Of a DNA stretch of 64,000 bases, positions 25,789-35,248 are shown one piece after another (the first letter of the stretch is position 1; each line of letters begins with the position of its first letter). The position numbers and the translations under genes were made by a program. Below the pieces are notes generated by a model. The model made no database searches. It worked only from the letters and a program-made list of their open reading frames with translations, and was not told the DNA's origin. This stretch comes from Kordiimonas lipolytica (lineage in GTDB: Bacteria > Pseudomonadota > Alphaproteobacteria > Sphingomonadales > Kordiimonadaceae), in assembly GCF_001550065.1 (NCBI RefSeq), contig NZ_LRUB01000024.1:62001-126000 (forward strand), given 5' to 3'.

Positions 25789-27717
25789 ATGGGTAAAGTA
25801 ATCGGTATCGACCTGGGTACGACCAACTCCTGCGTATCCATCATGGACGGGTCCAAACCAAAAGTAATCGAGAACTCTGAAGGCGCGCGCACGACGCCGT
25901 CTATCGTTGGTTTCACCGACGATGGCGAACGTCTTGTTGGTCAGGCTGCAAAACGCCAGGCTGTAACGAACCCGACAGACACGCTGTTTGCTATCAAGCG
26001 TCTGATCGGCCGCACGTTCGACGATCCAACCACCAAAAAAGACATCGACATGGTTCCCTACAATATCATCAAAGCGGATAGCGGCGATGCGTGGGTAGAA
26101 GCCAAGGGCGAGAAATACTCCCCAAGCCAGGTGTCTGCGATGATCCTTCAGAAGATGAAGGAAACCGCCGAGAGCTATCTTGGTGAAACTGTAGACCAGG
26201 CCGTAATCACTGTGCCTGCATACTTTAACGACGCCCAGCGCCAGGCAACGAAAGACGCCGGCAAGATCGCTGGTCTTGAAGTGCTGCGGATCATCAACGA
26301 GCCAACGGCTGCGGCCCTTGCGTACGGCCTTGAAAAAGAAGACGGCCACACGATCGCCGTGTTCGACCTTGGTGGCGGTACCTTCGACGTATCGGTTCTG
26401 GAAATCGGCGACGGTGTGTTTGAAGTGAAGTCCACGAACGGTGATACGTTCCTGGGTGGTGAAGACTTCGATATGCGTCTGGTTGATTACCTGGCCGACG
26501 AGTTCAAGAAGGAAAACACCATCGACCTCCGTCAGGACAAGATGGCGCTGCAGCGTCTGAAGGAAGCGGCAGAGAAAGCGAAGATCGAGCTTTCTTCTTC
26601 CACGCAGACAGAAGTGAACCTGCCATTCATCACGGCGGACGCTTCCGGCCCGAAACACCTCCAGATCAAACTGACGCGCGCCAAGCTTGAAAGCCTGGTG
26701 GAGGACCTGATCAAGCGCACGCTTGAGCCTTGTAAGAAAGCGCTCAAGGATGCGGGCCTTGCGGCTGGCGAGATCGACGACGTGGTTCTGGTGGGCGGTC
26801 AAACCCGCATGCCGAAAATCCAGGAAGTCGTGAAAGAGTTCTTTGGCCGCGAACCACACAAGGGTGTGAACCCTGATGAGGTTGTGGCCATGGGCGCCGC
26901 GATCCAGGCAGGTGTTCTGCAGGGTGACGTGAAAGACGTTCTGCTTCTGGACGTAACGCCACTGTCGCTGGGTATTGAAACGCTGGGCGGTGTATTCACC
27001 CGCCTGATCGAGCGCAACACCACAATCCCAACGAAGAAGGCGCAAGTATTCTCGACCGCGGAAGACAACCAGGGTGCAGTAACCATCCGCGTCTTCCAGG
27101 GTGAGCGCGAAATGGCCGCAGACAACAAACTGCTGGGCCAGTTCGACTTGGTGGGTATCCCGCCAGCCCCACGCGGTGTGCCGCAGATTGAGGTTGCCTT
27201 CGATATCGACGCCAACGGCATCGTGAACGTGTCCGCCAAAGACAAGGGCACGGGCAAGGAACAGCAAATCCGCATCCAGGCTTCCGGTGGTCTCTCCGAC
27301 GAGGACATCGAACAGATGGTCAAGGACGCAGAAGCAAACGCAGACGCGGACAAGAAGCGGAAAGAGCTTGTTGAAGCCAAGAACCAGGGCGAAGCGCTTG
27401 TTCACTCGGCTGAGAAGAACCTCGACGAGCACAAGGACAAGGTCTCTGACGAAGACAAGTCTGCTATTGAAGCAGCTGTTGCTGAGCTGAAGACCGCGCT
27501 TGAAGGCGAAGACGTCGACGATATCAAGGCGAAGACAGAAGCGCTGGCACAGGCCACCATGAAACTTGGCGAGCAAATCTACAAGGCAAGCCAGGAAGAA
27601 GCCGCCCACGCGGGCGACGAATCTGAGGTGGAAGCTGCCGACAAAGCAGCGAAAGACGCCGAAGACGATGTGGTGGATGTGGACTTCGAAGAAGTCGACG
27701 AAAACGACAAGAAATAA
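25789..27717 (+). CDS. dnaK: Chaperone DnaK (Hsp70)
   Basis: A 642-aa Hsp70. The N-terminal [11 protein letters not shown] (phosphate loop 1), [26 protein letters not shown], and the long GGQTRMP segment identify the ATPase domain; [16 protein letters not shown] starts the substrate-binding domain; the lid is rich in K, E and D, ending in an acidic tail [15 protein letters not shown] 25789 has GGGAAGAGG upstream; an upstream extension to 25732 is rejected. Codon choice is unlike most neighbours (more AAA, GTA, CGT), as expected for a highly expressed gene. dnaJ follows 99 bases on. Confidence 0.98.
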   Translation: MGKVIGIDLGTTNSCVSIMDGSKPKVIENSEGARTTPSIVGFTDDGERLVGQAAKRQAVTNPTDTLFAIKRLIGRTFDDPTTKKDIDMVPYNIIKADSGDAWVEAKGEKYSPSQVSAMILQKMKETAESYLGETVDQAVITVPAYFNDAQRQATKDAGKIAGLEVLRIINEPTAAALAYGLEKEDGHTIAVFDLGGGTFDVSVLEIGDGVFEVKSTNGDTFLGGEDFDMRLVDYLADEFKKENTIDLRQDKMALQRLKEAAEKAKIELSSSTQTEVNLPFITADASGPKHLQIKLTRAKLESLVEDLIKRTLEPCKKALKDAGLAAGEIDDVVLVGGQTRMPKIQEVVKEFFGREPHKGVNPDEVVAMGAAIQAGVLQGDVKDVLLLDVTPLSLGIETLGGVFTRLIERNTTIPTKKAQVFSTAEDNQGAVTIRVFQGEREMAADNKLLGQFDLVGIPPAPRGVPQIEVAFDIDANGIVNVSAKDKGTGKEQQIRIQASGGLSDEDIEQMVKDAEANADADKKRKELVEAKNQGEALVHSAEKNLDEHKDKVSDEDKSAIEAAVAELKTALEGEDVDDIKAKTEALAQATMKLGEQIYKASQEEAAHAGDESEVEAADKAAKDAEDDVVDVDFEEVDENDKK

Positions 27718-27746
27718 GGTGGCCGCCTGACGCCATAGCAATGCTC

Positions 27747-27776
27747 GCGCCGCCTCTGGACTTCTGGAGGCGGCGC
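27747..27776 (+). terminator. Hairpin between dnaK and dnaJ
   Basis: GCGCCGCCTC (27747-27756) and GAGGCGGCGC (27767-27776) form a perfect 10-bp GC-rich stem with a 10-base loop. No U tract follows, so it is more likely a partial terminator or mRNA-stability element setting the DnaK:DnaJ ratio than a full stop. Confidence 0.6.
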
Positions 27777-27816
27777 CTGAGTTTAAAGGCGCGGCGACAA
27801 AAGCGGAGAACCGCCT

Positions 27817-28959
27817 ATGTCTAAAGCAGATTATTACGAACTACTCGGCGTCTCCAAAGACGTCGACGAGAAAGCGCTCAAGAGCGCCTTCCGCAAGGCT
27901 GCCATGCAGTATCACCCGGACCGCAACCCGGGCGACGCGGAAGCCGAGAAGAAATTCAAGGAAATTGGCGAAGCTTACGAGGTCCTGAAAGACCCGGAGA
28001 AGCGCGCGGCCTATGACCGTTATGGTCATGCGGCCTTCGAAGGCGGCATGGGCGGTGGCCCAGGTGGCGGCCACGGCGGTGCGGGCTTCGATTTCTCTGA
28101 CGTGTTTGAGGAATTCTTCGGTGATTTCATGGGCGGCGGTGGACGCCGCCGGCAGGGCCGTGGCGGCCCGGGCCGGGGCAGCGACCTCCGCTTCAACATG
28201 GAAATCACGCTCGAGGATGCTTTCCGCGGCAAGGAAGACAAAATCCGCGTGCCCACGTCCGTGGCGTGTGAGCCATGCGGCGGATCAGGCGCAGAGCCTG
28301 GCTCCAAACCTGAAGTGTGTGATACCTGCGGCGGTGCCGGCAAGGTGCGCGCCAGCCAGGGCTTCTTCATGGTGGAACGCACCTGTCCGAAATGTCAGGG
28401 CAATGGCTCCACCATCACCAACCCGTGCAAAAGCTGTTCGGGTGCTGGCCGCGTGAGGAAAGAAAAGACCCTGCAGGTCAAGATTCCGAAAGGGGTTGAG
28501 GAAGGCACGCGCATCCGCCTCGCGGGTGAAGGCGAAGCCGGCAGCCGTGGCGGCCCGGCGGGTGATCTTTATATCTTCCTCACGATCAAGCCGCATCCGC
28601 TGTTCAAGCGCGACGGCGATATGCTCTATTGCCAGGTGCCGATCCCGATGACCAAAGCCACACTGGGCGGCCAGATTGAAGTGCCGACCATTGAAGGCAA
28701 GCGCGCCCGGATCAAGATCCCGGAAGGCACGCAGTCCGGTCGTCAGTTCCGCCTGAAGGGCAAAGGCATGCCGGAGCTTAACGGCGGCTTTGTGGGCGAC
28801 ATGATCGTTGAGATGAATGTGGAAACCCCAACAAACCTCAACAAGAAGCAGCGCGAGCTTCTGGAAGAATTTGCCAAAGAGGGCGGCGACAAAATCTCGC
28901 CGCGGTCTGAAGGCTTCTTCTCGAAGGTCAAGGACCTGTGGGATGACCTGACCGAATAG
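27817..28959 (+). CDS. dnaJ: Co-chaperone DnaJ (Hsp40)
   Basis: A 380-aa class A J protein. J domain 1-70 with the essential HPD (YHPDRNPGD), a Gly/Phe-rich linker (about 75-130), four zinc-binding repeats [24 protein letters not shown] and CKSCSGAG, then two beta-barrel substrate domains and a dimerisation tail. It stimulates DnaK ATP hydrolysis. AAGCGGAG precedes the start. Confidence 0.97.
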   Translation: MSKADYYELLGVSKDVDEKALKSAFRKAAMQYHPDRNPGDAEAEKKFKEIGEAYEVLKDPEKRAAYDRYGHAAFEGGMGGGPGGGHGGAGFDFSDVFEEFFGDFMGGGGRRRQGRGGPGRGSDLRFNMEITLEDAFRGKEDKIRVPTSVACEPCGGSGAEPGSKPEVCDTCGGAGKVRASQGFFMVERTCPKCQGNGSTITNPCKSCSGAGRVRKEKTLQVKIPKGVEEGTRIRLAGEGEAGSRGGPAGDLYIFLTIKPHPLFKRDGDMLYCQVPIPMTKATLGGQIEVPTIEGKRARIKIPEGTQSGRQFRLKGKGMPELNGGFVGDMIVEMNVETPTNLNKKQRELLEEFAKEGGDKISPRSEGFFSKVKDLWDDLTE

Positions 28960-28982
28960 GTTGGCCCCCAAACCAGAACACC

Positions 28983-29015
28983 AAAAGCCGCCTCATCAAT
29001 CGGGGCGGCTTTTTT
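28983..29015. terminator. Terminator after dnaJ
   Basis: AAAAGCCGCC and GGCGGCTTTT form a 10-bp stem over an 11-base loop, followed by more T residues. A textbook intrinsic terminator on the plus strand; the A run on the left also makes it usable for the convergent TetR gene. Confidence 0.88.
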
Positions 29016-29018
29016 ATG

Positions 29019-29630
29019 TCAGTCGAAATAGGCGGTCAGCAGGTTGGTGATCTCATCGATCAGCGCGTCGGCCTTACGCTCATTATCTTCCTCAAGCGCC
29101 TGGTCGATCAGCACCGAAAGCGTGGTGACAGCGGTGCGCATCATTGCGTTTTCCCTGCCTTCGGGAAGCTTAACACCGGCGACAACAAGCGTTTGACGAA
29201 CAAGCTCCTCAAGGTTGCTCTCCGGGCCTGGGGTTACGTCCCACAGGCTGTTGTGGGCGTTGGCCCAGCGGGTCAGCACGCGGAAGGTCGGGTGACTGCG
29301 TGCCGCGCGCCAGAAGGTGCGGATCAGCGCCTCATGGGTGGCGCGGAACCCCTGGCCGGGTTCGATCTTTTCTAACGCCGCCGCCACGGTGCCAACCACA
29401 TCATCGTAAGCCACTTGATGCAGGAGGGCGATGATATCGTTCCTGTCCTTGAAATAGCGGTAGATGGAGCCAACAGGGATTTCCGCTTCGCGCGCAATCG
29501 CGGTTGTGGTTGCGGCATCGACGCCGTCCCGGCTCAGGATATCTTCCGTGCAGGCAATGATCCTGTCACGCCGGGCTTTGGCCCGCGCCTGCATGGGCTT
29601 TTTCTTAACATTAACAGTTGTTGACGGCAC
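29019..29630 (-). CDS. TetR/AcrR family transcriptional regulator
   Basis: A 203-aa repressor-type protein. The N-terminal helix-turn-helix is clear: RDRIIACTEDILSRDG, then TTTAIAREAEIPVGSIYRYF (about residues 40-60). The C-terminal helical domain would bind an unknown ligand. GTG 29630 is chosen because GGGGAG lies six bases upstream; TTG 29648 and ATG 29594 are alternatives. It is divergent from the beta-helix/cytochrome/receptor genes and is probably their regulator. A perfect 13-base palindrome lies between them. Confidence 0.85.
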   Translation of the reverse strand: MPSTTVNVKKKPMQARAKARRDRIIACTEDILSRDGVDAATTTAIAREAEIPVGSIYRYFKDRNDIIALLHQVAYDDVVGTVAAALEKIEPGQGFRATHEALIRTFWRAARSHPTFRVLTRWANAHNSLWDVTPGPESNLEELVRQTLVVAGVKLPEGRENAMMRTAVTTLSVLIDQALEEDNERKADALIDEITNLLTAYFD

Positions 29631-29695
29631 GCATGGCTCCCCTTTCAAGGCGCATCTAACCCCTGAGGGCGATATTAGTCCAGCCCGATTAAAAA

Positions 29696-29708
29696 TGAAA
29701 CAGTTTCA
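29696..29708. promoter_or_regulatory. Palindrome, possible TetR-family operator
   Basis: TGAAACAGTTTCA is a perfect palindrome around a central A. It lies 66 bases upstream of the TetR gene start and 95 bases upstream of the beta-helix gene. GAAAC-n-GTTTC sites are used by several TetR-family regulators, including PsrA-like ones. Confidence 0.5.
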
Positions 29709-29803
29709 CTTTTTCTTTGACGAATGACCAAAGCTTCTGCACTCTACCCTTGAGGATTTAATGTATTCCATTGGTTGGGGAGCCGATGGAAAAGGGGGAA
29801 GCA

Positions 29804-31057
29804 ATGAAAAGTTTCAAACACGCCCTGATCGGGCTGATGGCTCTTGTGGTGGCACCTGCCGCATTTGCCCAGGACAATGTTGTGCGTATCGAAGCCGGTG
29901 CGGATATCCAGGAAGCCTTGCAGGAAGCGCTTATCCTGGCTGAACCCGGCACGGTGATCGAACTGCCGGAAGGCCGTTTCGAACTCTCGGCCGGCCTGTC
30001 GCTGGATGTGTCTGATATCACCCTGCGCGGTGCCGGGATGGACAAGACCGTTCTTTCCTTCAAGAACCAGATTGCTGGTTCGGAAGGCCTGCTGATCACA
30101 TCCGACCGGACGTCGATCGAAAATCTTGCAGTGGAAGACACGCCGGGTGACGGCATCAAGGCCAAGGGCGTAGACACAGTTTCCTTCCGCAGCGTGCGGG
30201 TTGAATGGACCCGTGGCCCGAACGCTGAAAATGGCGCTTACGGCCTTTATCCGGTGGAATCGAAAAATGTGCTGATCGAAGGCTCCTTGGTGAAGGGCGC
30301 GTCTGACGCGGGCATCTATGTAGGCCAGAGCCAGGATATTATCGTGCGCAACAACCGCGCTGAGCTGAATGTTGCCGGGATCGAGATTGAGAACAGTTAC
30401 CGCGCAGATGTTTACGGCAACACGGCCACCCACAACACCGGCGGCATTCTGGTGTTCGACCTGCCGAACCTGCCGCAGATGGGCGGCCACAGCGTGCGCG
30501 TTTACCAGAACAAGGTGGTGAACAACGACACGCCGAATTTCGCGCCCCCAGGCAATATCGTGGCTACCGTGCCGCGCGGCTCCGGCATCATGATCATGGC
30601 GAACCGCGAGGTCGAGGTGTTCGAGAATGAGATCGGCGAAAACGCATCCGCCAACATCCTGCTGGTGGCCTATCCGCGCGAATATAATGACCCGACCTAT
30701 AACCCGCTGCCGCGCCGCGTTTATGTGCATGACAATAAGCACGGCCGCGCGGGCTGGGACCCGGATGGGGCGGTCAAGGGCATGATTGCGCCTAGGACCG
30801 GCACACCTGTGCCGCATATTGTGTGGGACGGTGTGGTGGACGGCTTCTGGGCTGGGTTGTTTGGGCCCGATGAGGAAGAGACCATCATGATCCAGGAGCC
30901 TGAAGGCACCACCTTTGCCAACCTGCAATTCGTCAAGGATTACATCCTGCCCTGGGGCGCAGACCCAGACAGGGACATAGAGGCCTATGCCGGTTCATAT
31001 GAGTTCCGCGGCCCTGTGAAGCTGCCGCAGGATACGGCGATGGCTGCAAATAACTAG
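29804..31057 (+). CDS. Secreted parallel beta-helix repeat protein
   Basis: A 417-aa exported protein. The first 22-24 residues are a signal peptide ending AFA with cleavage before QDN. From about residue 60 the sequence has short strands with turn glycines and asparagines (SDITLRGAGMDKTVLSF, NVLIEGSLVKGASDAGIYVG, IIVRNNRAELNVAGIEI, ADVYGNTATHNTGGILV), the pattern of right-handed beta-helix/NosD-like proteins. It resembles a family known mainly by its pairing with the diheme cytochrome encoded next, three bases downstream. No catalytic residues can be assigned with confidence. GGGGGAA precedes ATG 29804. Confidence 0.85.
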   Translation: MKSFKHALIGLMALVVAPAAFAQDNVVRIEAGADIQEALQEALILAEPGTVIELPEGRFELSAGLSLDVSDITLRGAGMDKTVLSFKNQIAGSEGLLITSDRTSIENLAVEDTPGDGIKAKGVDTVSFRSVRVEWTRGPNAENGAYGLYPVESKNVLIEGSLVKGASDAGIYVGQSQDIIVRNNRAELNVAGIEIENSYRADVYGNTATHNTGGILVFDLPNLPQMGGHSVRVYQNKVVNNDTPNFAPPGNIVATVPRGSGIMIMANREVEVFENEIGENASANILLVAYPREYNDPTYNPLPRRVYVHDNKHGRAGWDPDGAVKGMIAPRTGTPVPHIVWDGVVDGFWAGLFGPDEEETIMIQEPEGTTFANLQFVKDYILPWGADPDRDIEAYAGSYEFRGPVKLPQDTAMAANN

Positions 31058-31060
31058 GGG

Positions 31061-32164
31061 ATGGGGCAGGTGCGTGTTTTGTTGTTAACTTTCCTGATGC
31101 TGGCCGCCTTGATGTTTGGTGCCAGCACCTTGGCTGTGGCGGCCACGCCAATCACAGCTGCTGTCCTGACCACAACTGCTGTCAATGACGCCGCGCTCCT
31201 GACCCCGCGCCCCGCGCGCAAGCTTTCAGCCTACAATCTTTTCAAGGACGGCCCGGCCCAGGTGCCGAACGACAGGGTCTACCCGTATGATCTGGCGACA
31301 CCGCTGTTCACGGACTATGCCCACAAATACCGCTTTGTGTATGTGCCGGGAGGCAAGCCCGCGGCCTACAATGACCGCGAAGCTTTTGAGTTCCCCGTTG
31401 GCAGCGTGCTGGTGAAAACCTTTGCCTATCCCGCGGATTTCCGTCAGCCGGATGAGAATATTCGCCTGATTGAAACCCGGCTTCTGATCCATGGCGAAAA
31501 GGGCTGGTCCGCCTGGGCCTATGTCTGGAACGAAGACATGACAGACGCCGACCTTAAGGTGGCGGGCAAGGTGCTGCCGGTTTCCTGGGTGGATGAACTG
31601 GGCGAAAAACGCGACATCCAATATGTGGTACCCAACCGCAACCAGTGCAAAGGCTGTCATGTGATTGGGCACGAGTTCTCACCCATCGGCCCCAAGGCCC
31701 GGAACCTGAATTTTACCTATGACTATGCAGGGGGTAGCGAAAACCAGCTGGCTTTCTGGGCGTCGCACGGGCTTCTTGATGGCGCGCCTGCGCCAGAGGA
31801 TGCACCAAGCGTACCCCGCTTTGACGATACAAGCGCCCCGCTTGAAGACCGGGCGCGTGCTTATCTGGATGTCAATTGCGCCCACTGTCACCGCGCAGAA
31901 GGGCCGGGCTCCACGTCCGGGCTTTTCCTTACATGGTGGGAAACCAACAAGACAGCCTGGGGGTACCTCAAGCGGCCGGTTGCGGCGGGCCGGGGCTCAG
32001 GCGGCCTGATGTATGATATCGACCCCGGCAAGCCGGACCAATCGATCCTGATTTACCGCCTTAACTCCACCGACCCGGGCGTGATGATGCCTGAAGTGGG
32101 GCGAACAACCATTCACGAAGAAGGCGTGGCCCTTCTGAAGGAATGGATAAAGACGATTGAGTAA
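31061..32164 (+). CDS. SO2930-type diheme c-type cytochrome
   Basis: A 367-aa periplasmic protein with an N-terminal signal peptide (hydrophobic 5-27, AVAA cleavage). Two heme-c sites are visible: CKGCH in NQCKGCHVIGHEFSPIGPKARNLN (about residue 199) and CAHCH in VNCAHCHRAEGPGSTSGL (about 275). The family is conserved in marine Proteobacteria such as Shewanella and Hyphomonas and usually sits beside the beta-helix protein. Electron partner and substrate are unknown; the spacing of the hemes suggests a cytochrome-c-peroxidase-like or electron-relay role. Cotranscribed with the gene before it. Confidence 0.85.
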   Translation: MGQVRVLLLTFLMLAALMFGASTLAVAATPITAAVLTTTAVNDAALLTPRPARKLSAYNLFKDGPAQVPNDRVYPYDLATPLFTDYAHKYRFVYVPGGKPAAYNDREAFEFPVGSVLVKTFAYPADFRQPDENIRLIETRLLIHGEKGWSAWAYVWNEDMTDADLKVAGKVLPVSWVDELGEKRDIQYVVPNRNQCKGCHVIGHEFSPIGPKARNLNFTYDYAGGSENQLAFWASHGLLDGAPAPEDAPSVPRFDDTSAPLEDRARAYLDVNCAHCHRAEGPGSTSGLFLTWWETNKTAWGYLKRPVAAGRGSGGLMYDIDPGKPDQSILIYRLNSTDPGVMMPEVGRTTIHEEGVALLKEWIKTIE

Positions 32165-32355
32165 CAAGGATATGTGTTTTGAGGTAAGGAAGCTTGCTAT
32201 GCTGGGGGGCATGGCAGGCTATTTGCGTTGTGAATCGGCCTCAGGGAGATGGCAGGTCGTTTCATGAAAGCGAACCGGCGCCCATGCCAGGAACCTTGAT
32301 AGGAGGTTCGCGGTGCCGGCTCAGGTCAGAAAAAGGAAACAAGGGGGGGAAGCCC

Positions 32356-35118
32356 ATGCCTATGACCAAACTGTCGAACGCCCTGTTGTCGGGCGTGAGT
32401 GTTGCTGCGTGTTTATGTCTTGCGCCAGCAGTTGCCGCGCAGGACGATGCTGAAAAGAGCTCCTCGCTTGAGGAAATTACCGTCACTGCGCAAAAGCGGG
32501 AGCAGTCAGCCCAGGATGTGCCGATCGCGCTCAATGCCTTTTCCGGCAATTTCCTGGAGACGATCGCCGCTGAAGACTTGCGCGATATCAATGTCTATAC
32601 GCCGGGCCTTGAGGTTTCTGGCGTGTCGCAGCCGCGCTTCAAGATCCGCGGTATTGAAACCGATGACTTCGGTGTGGGCACAGACCCGGCTGTGGGCGTG
32701 TTCGTGGATGGCGTATACGCCTCTCGCTCAGGCGCGGGGATCGTTTTCTTCTCGGATATTGAGCGGGTCGAGGTGCTGAAGGGCCCGCAAGGGACACTCT
32801 TTGGCCGCAACACGGCGGCCGGGGCCATTTCCATCATCACAAACAAGCCAGAGCTGGATGAATTTTCAGCCCGGGTGAACCTCAGGTATGGCCGGTTCGA
32901 CAAGCAGCGGCTTGATGCCATGATCAACGCGCCGCTGACGGACACATTGGCCATGCGCGCCAACTTCCTGGTCAACGATCAGGACGGCTATGCTGAAGAT
33001 GCGCTCACGGGCGACGATTATGGCCGCGAGCATAATGTGACGGGCCGGCTGCAGTTCCGCTGGGAACCAAGCGAGAAAACAGCGCTCAATCTGGCGTATG
33101 AGTTTGATCACACCAAGCAGGATGAAGACCAGCCTGTGGTTGGTGTGTCCGACGGCAGTCTTGATTTCGCGCCGGGCGCGGAAACGCTCAATGACCTGCC
33201 AGGTCATGTGGATTTCCTGCATGCGGTTCTTGGGGCATCGTTCGGCGGCCTGAGCCGTGAGCAGTTCGGCGCCTTGCCGATCACGGCGCTCACAGGCGCT
33301 GTGCCATTGCAGGCTTTCTACGCCAACTTCACGCCGGCTGGTTATGTGCCGGCATCCACGGGTGACTGGTCTGTCTTCCGTGACGGCAATTCGATCGGCG
33401 GGGCGGACCCATACGGGCCGTTCTCAAGTGACGTTCGGAACGGCGAAGAGAACCGCGACCTGGACGGCGTGACACTGACAATCACCCATGATTTTGACTG
33501 GGCGACGCTCACATCCATTTCCGCCTTCAAGCGCTTTACGTCCAATAACCTTGAGGAAGAAGACGGCACCGCAGACCCGGCCTTCTATTTCGACAGCAAT
33601 AACATCGAAAAAAACGAGCATATCTATCAGGAACTGCGCTTGAATGGTGTGTCTGGTGACCTGACATGGACCATCGGCGGCAGCTATTATTGGGAAAATG
33701 CCAAGCAGGACACGGTGGTCCGTGCCACCATGGATTCGATCGACACCGCACTTTATAATCTTGGTGCCACGCCGGGCATATTGGTGGCAAACGGCTTCAA
33801 CCCGCTTGACGGCATCAACGGCTGTGAAAGCCTGTTCCTTGATAGCATGAACAGCTTTATCGGTCTCACCAGCGTGCCGCTTGGTTGCATGGACCCATCG
33901 GCTGTGGGCACGCCGCTTGAAGGCCTGTCGCTAGAGGATGTCTCTAACATGGCGCTGCAAAGCTTCGCTGGCCGCATGTGGACCGAACATATGTACGGTG
34001 AAGGCACCTTCAAGGCCTTCGCGGCTTTTGCTGATGCAACTTACGCCGTGACCGACCGGTTCAACCTGACAGCCGGTATCCGCTATACGCACGATAAGAA
34101 AAGTTGGCTGTGGCGCAGTGACCCACGGGAGATTGAAGGCTCCGATCTTCTGGAAATTCCGGGTGTTGGTAATCTGGCGGACATCCACCAGGCGATCCTG
34201 CAGGCCGTTGTCGGCGGGTCTGGCGATATTGTCTATAACCTGCCGGTTTGCGCGGATGCCAGCACCCAGGTGTGTGAAGGCCGTGACTTTGAACGCAGCC
34301 AAAGCTGGAACAATGTCAGCCCACGGGTGGCGATTGACTATCGTTTCTCAGACGATGCCATGCTCTATGCTTCCTACGCGCGGGGCTATAAGGCTGGCGG
34401 CTACAACAGCCAGGAAGTCAACAGCGAGTTCGATAACGAGACTGTTTGGAACGTGGAAATTGGCCTCAAGTCGCAGTGGTTTGACGACCGGGTGCGGTTC
34501 AATGCGTCGGTTTGGAAATATAAATATAACGACAAGCAGGCGATCCGCCTTGTGGCGTTCGACAGCGGTTCGGTGCCGCGCTATGTCACCGAAACATCCG
34601 ACACCGAAGGCAAGGGTGTGGATGTGGAGCTTCTTTGGGCGCCGGCCCCAGGCCTCCGCCTGTTCGCGAACGGCGGTTATCAGGATGTTACCTGCACCAA
34701 CAACTGCGGCGCGTCCGCAGTGGGGGAACCCACGGGCGCACCCAAGGCGCGTATCTCCTTTGGTGGCGACTATAGCTTCAGCCTCGGCGGCAATAACGGT
34801 TCGATCAACCTGCATGCCGACCATAGCTACACCAGCAAGGAACGCCTGAACGGCCAGTGCCTGTCCGAAGGCACTTGCGGCACCATCGTTTGGGGTAACG
34901 GTAGCTGGGAAACAGGGAAAGCCCGCAACTTCACCAATGTGCGCGCGGGATGGACCAATGCGGATGAAGACCTTTCGGTCTCTGTCTTCGTCACCAACCT
35001 GTTCGGCAACCGCTATCTGGGCGGGGCCTCAGGCGTGACGGCAACCACTTTCGGCACTCCGATTTCAGAGCGCGAGACCCCAAGCCTGTGGGGCATAGAC
35101 CTGACCATGCGTTTCTAA
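32356..35118 (+). CDS. TonB-dependent outer membrane receptor
   Basis: A 920-aa outer membrane transporter. A signal peptide (VAACLCLAPAVAAQ) is followed by a TonB box-like EEITVTAQKR, the plug domain (DVPIALNAFSGNFLETI through VEVLKGPQGTLFGRNTAAGAISIIT) and a 22-strand barrel ending in the terminal aromatic segment GIDLTMRF. It belongs to the large group with RNTAAG plugs seen in marine alphaproteobacteria, which take up unknown substrates, often lipid- or sugar-like. ATG 32356 follows AGGGGGGG; upstream extension to 32194 is ignored. 191 bases separate it from the cytochrome, so it may have its own promoter. Confidence 0.9.
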   Translation: MPMTKLSNALLSGVSVAACLCLAPAVAAQDDAEKSSSLEEITVTAQKREQSAQDVPIALNAFSGNFLETIAAEDLRDINVYTPGLEVSGVSQPRFKIRGIETDDFGVGTDPAVGVFVDGVYASRSGAGIVFFSDIERVEVLKGPQGTLFGRNTAAGAISIITNKPELDEFSARVNLRYGRFDKQRLDAMINAPLTDTLAMRANFLVNDQDGYAEDALTGDDYGREHNVTGRLQFRWEPSEKTALNLAYEFDHTKQDEDQPVVGVSDGSLDFAPGAETLNDLPGHVDFLHAVLGASFGGLSREQFGALPITALTGAVPLQAFYANFTPAGYVPASTGDWSVFRDGNSIGGADPYGPFSSDVRNGEENRDLDGVTLTITHDFDWATLTSISAFKRFTSNNLEEEDGTADPAFYFDSNNIEKNEHIYQELRLNGVSGDLTWTIGGSYYWENAKQDTVVRATMDSIDTALYNLGATPGILVANGFNPLDGINGCESLFLDSMNSFIGLTSVPLGCMDPSAVGTPLEGLSLEDVSNMALQSFAGRMWTEHMYGEGTFKAFAAFADATYAVTDRFNLTAGIRYTHDKKSWLWRSDPREIEGSDLLEIPGVGNLADIHQAILQAVVGGSGDIVYNLPVCADASTQVCEGRDFERSQSWNNVSPRVAIDYRFSDDAMLYASYARGYKAGGYNSQEVNSEFDNETVWNVEIGLKSQWFDDRVRFNASVWKYKYNDKQAIRLVAFDSGSVPRYVTETSDTEGKGVDVELLWAPAPGLRLFANGGYQDVTCTNNCGASAVGEPTGAPKARISFGGDYSFSLGGNNGSINLHADHSYTSKERLNGQCLSEGTCGTIVWGNGSWETGKARNFTNVRAGWTNADEDLSVSVFVTNLFGNRYLGGASGVTATTFGTPISERETPSLWGIDLTMRF

Positions 35119-35167
35119 ACCCTTGACGGGCAGCGCTTTCTTTGGTCATGCGCAAGAAAAAATGAAG

Positions 35168-35198
35168 AAGGCCGGGTTCTGCCCGGCCTTTCCTTTTT
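35168..35198 (+). terminator. Terminator after the TonB-dependent receptor
   Basis: AAGGCCGGG pairs perfectly with CCCGGCCTT around a five-base loop, followed by TCCTTTTT. Confidence 0.9.
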
Positions 35199-35248
35199 GC
35201 CCGCCTGCTGGTAGCAATTAAGGATGTTTCCTATCATGGAGAAACCAG

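Noticed and set aside
25705..27741. 678-codon open frame on the strand opposite dnaK
   Set aside because: It mirrors dnaK codon for codon. Long antisense frames opposite dnaK are a well-known artefact of its codon bias, and this one has no start context or family match.
29744..30928. 394-codon minus-strand frame opposite the beta-helix gene
   Set aside because: Antisense shadow; the plus frame has a signal peptide and repeat pattern.
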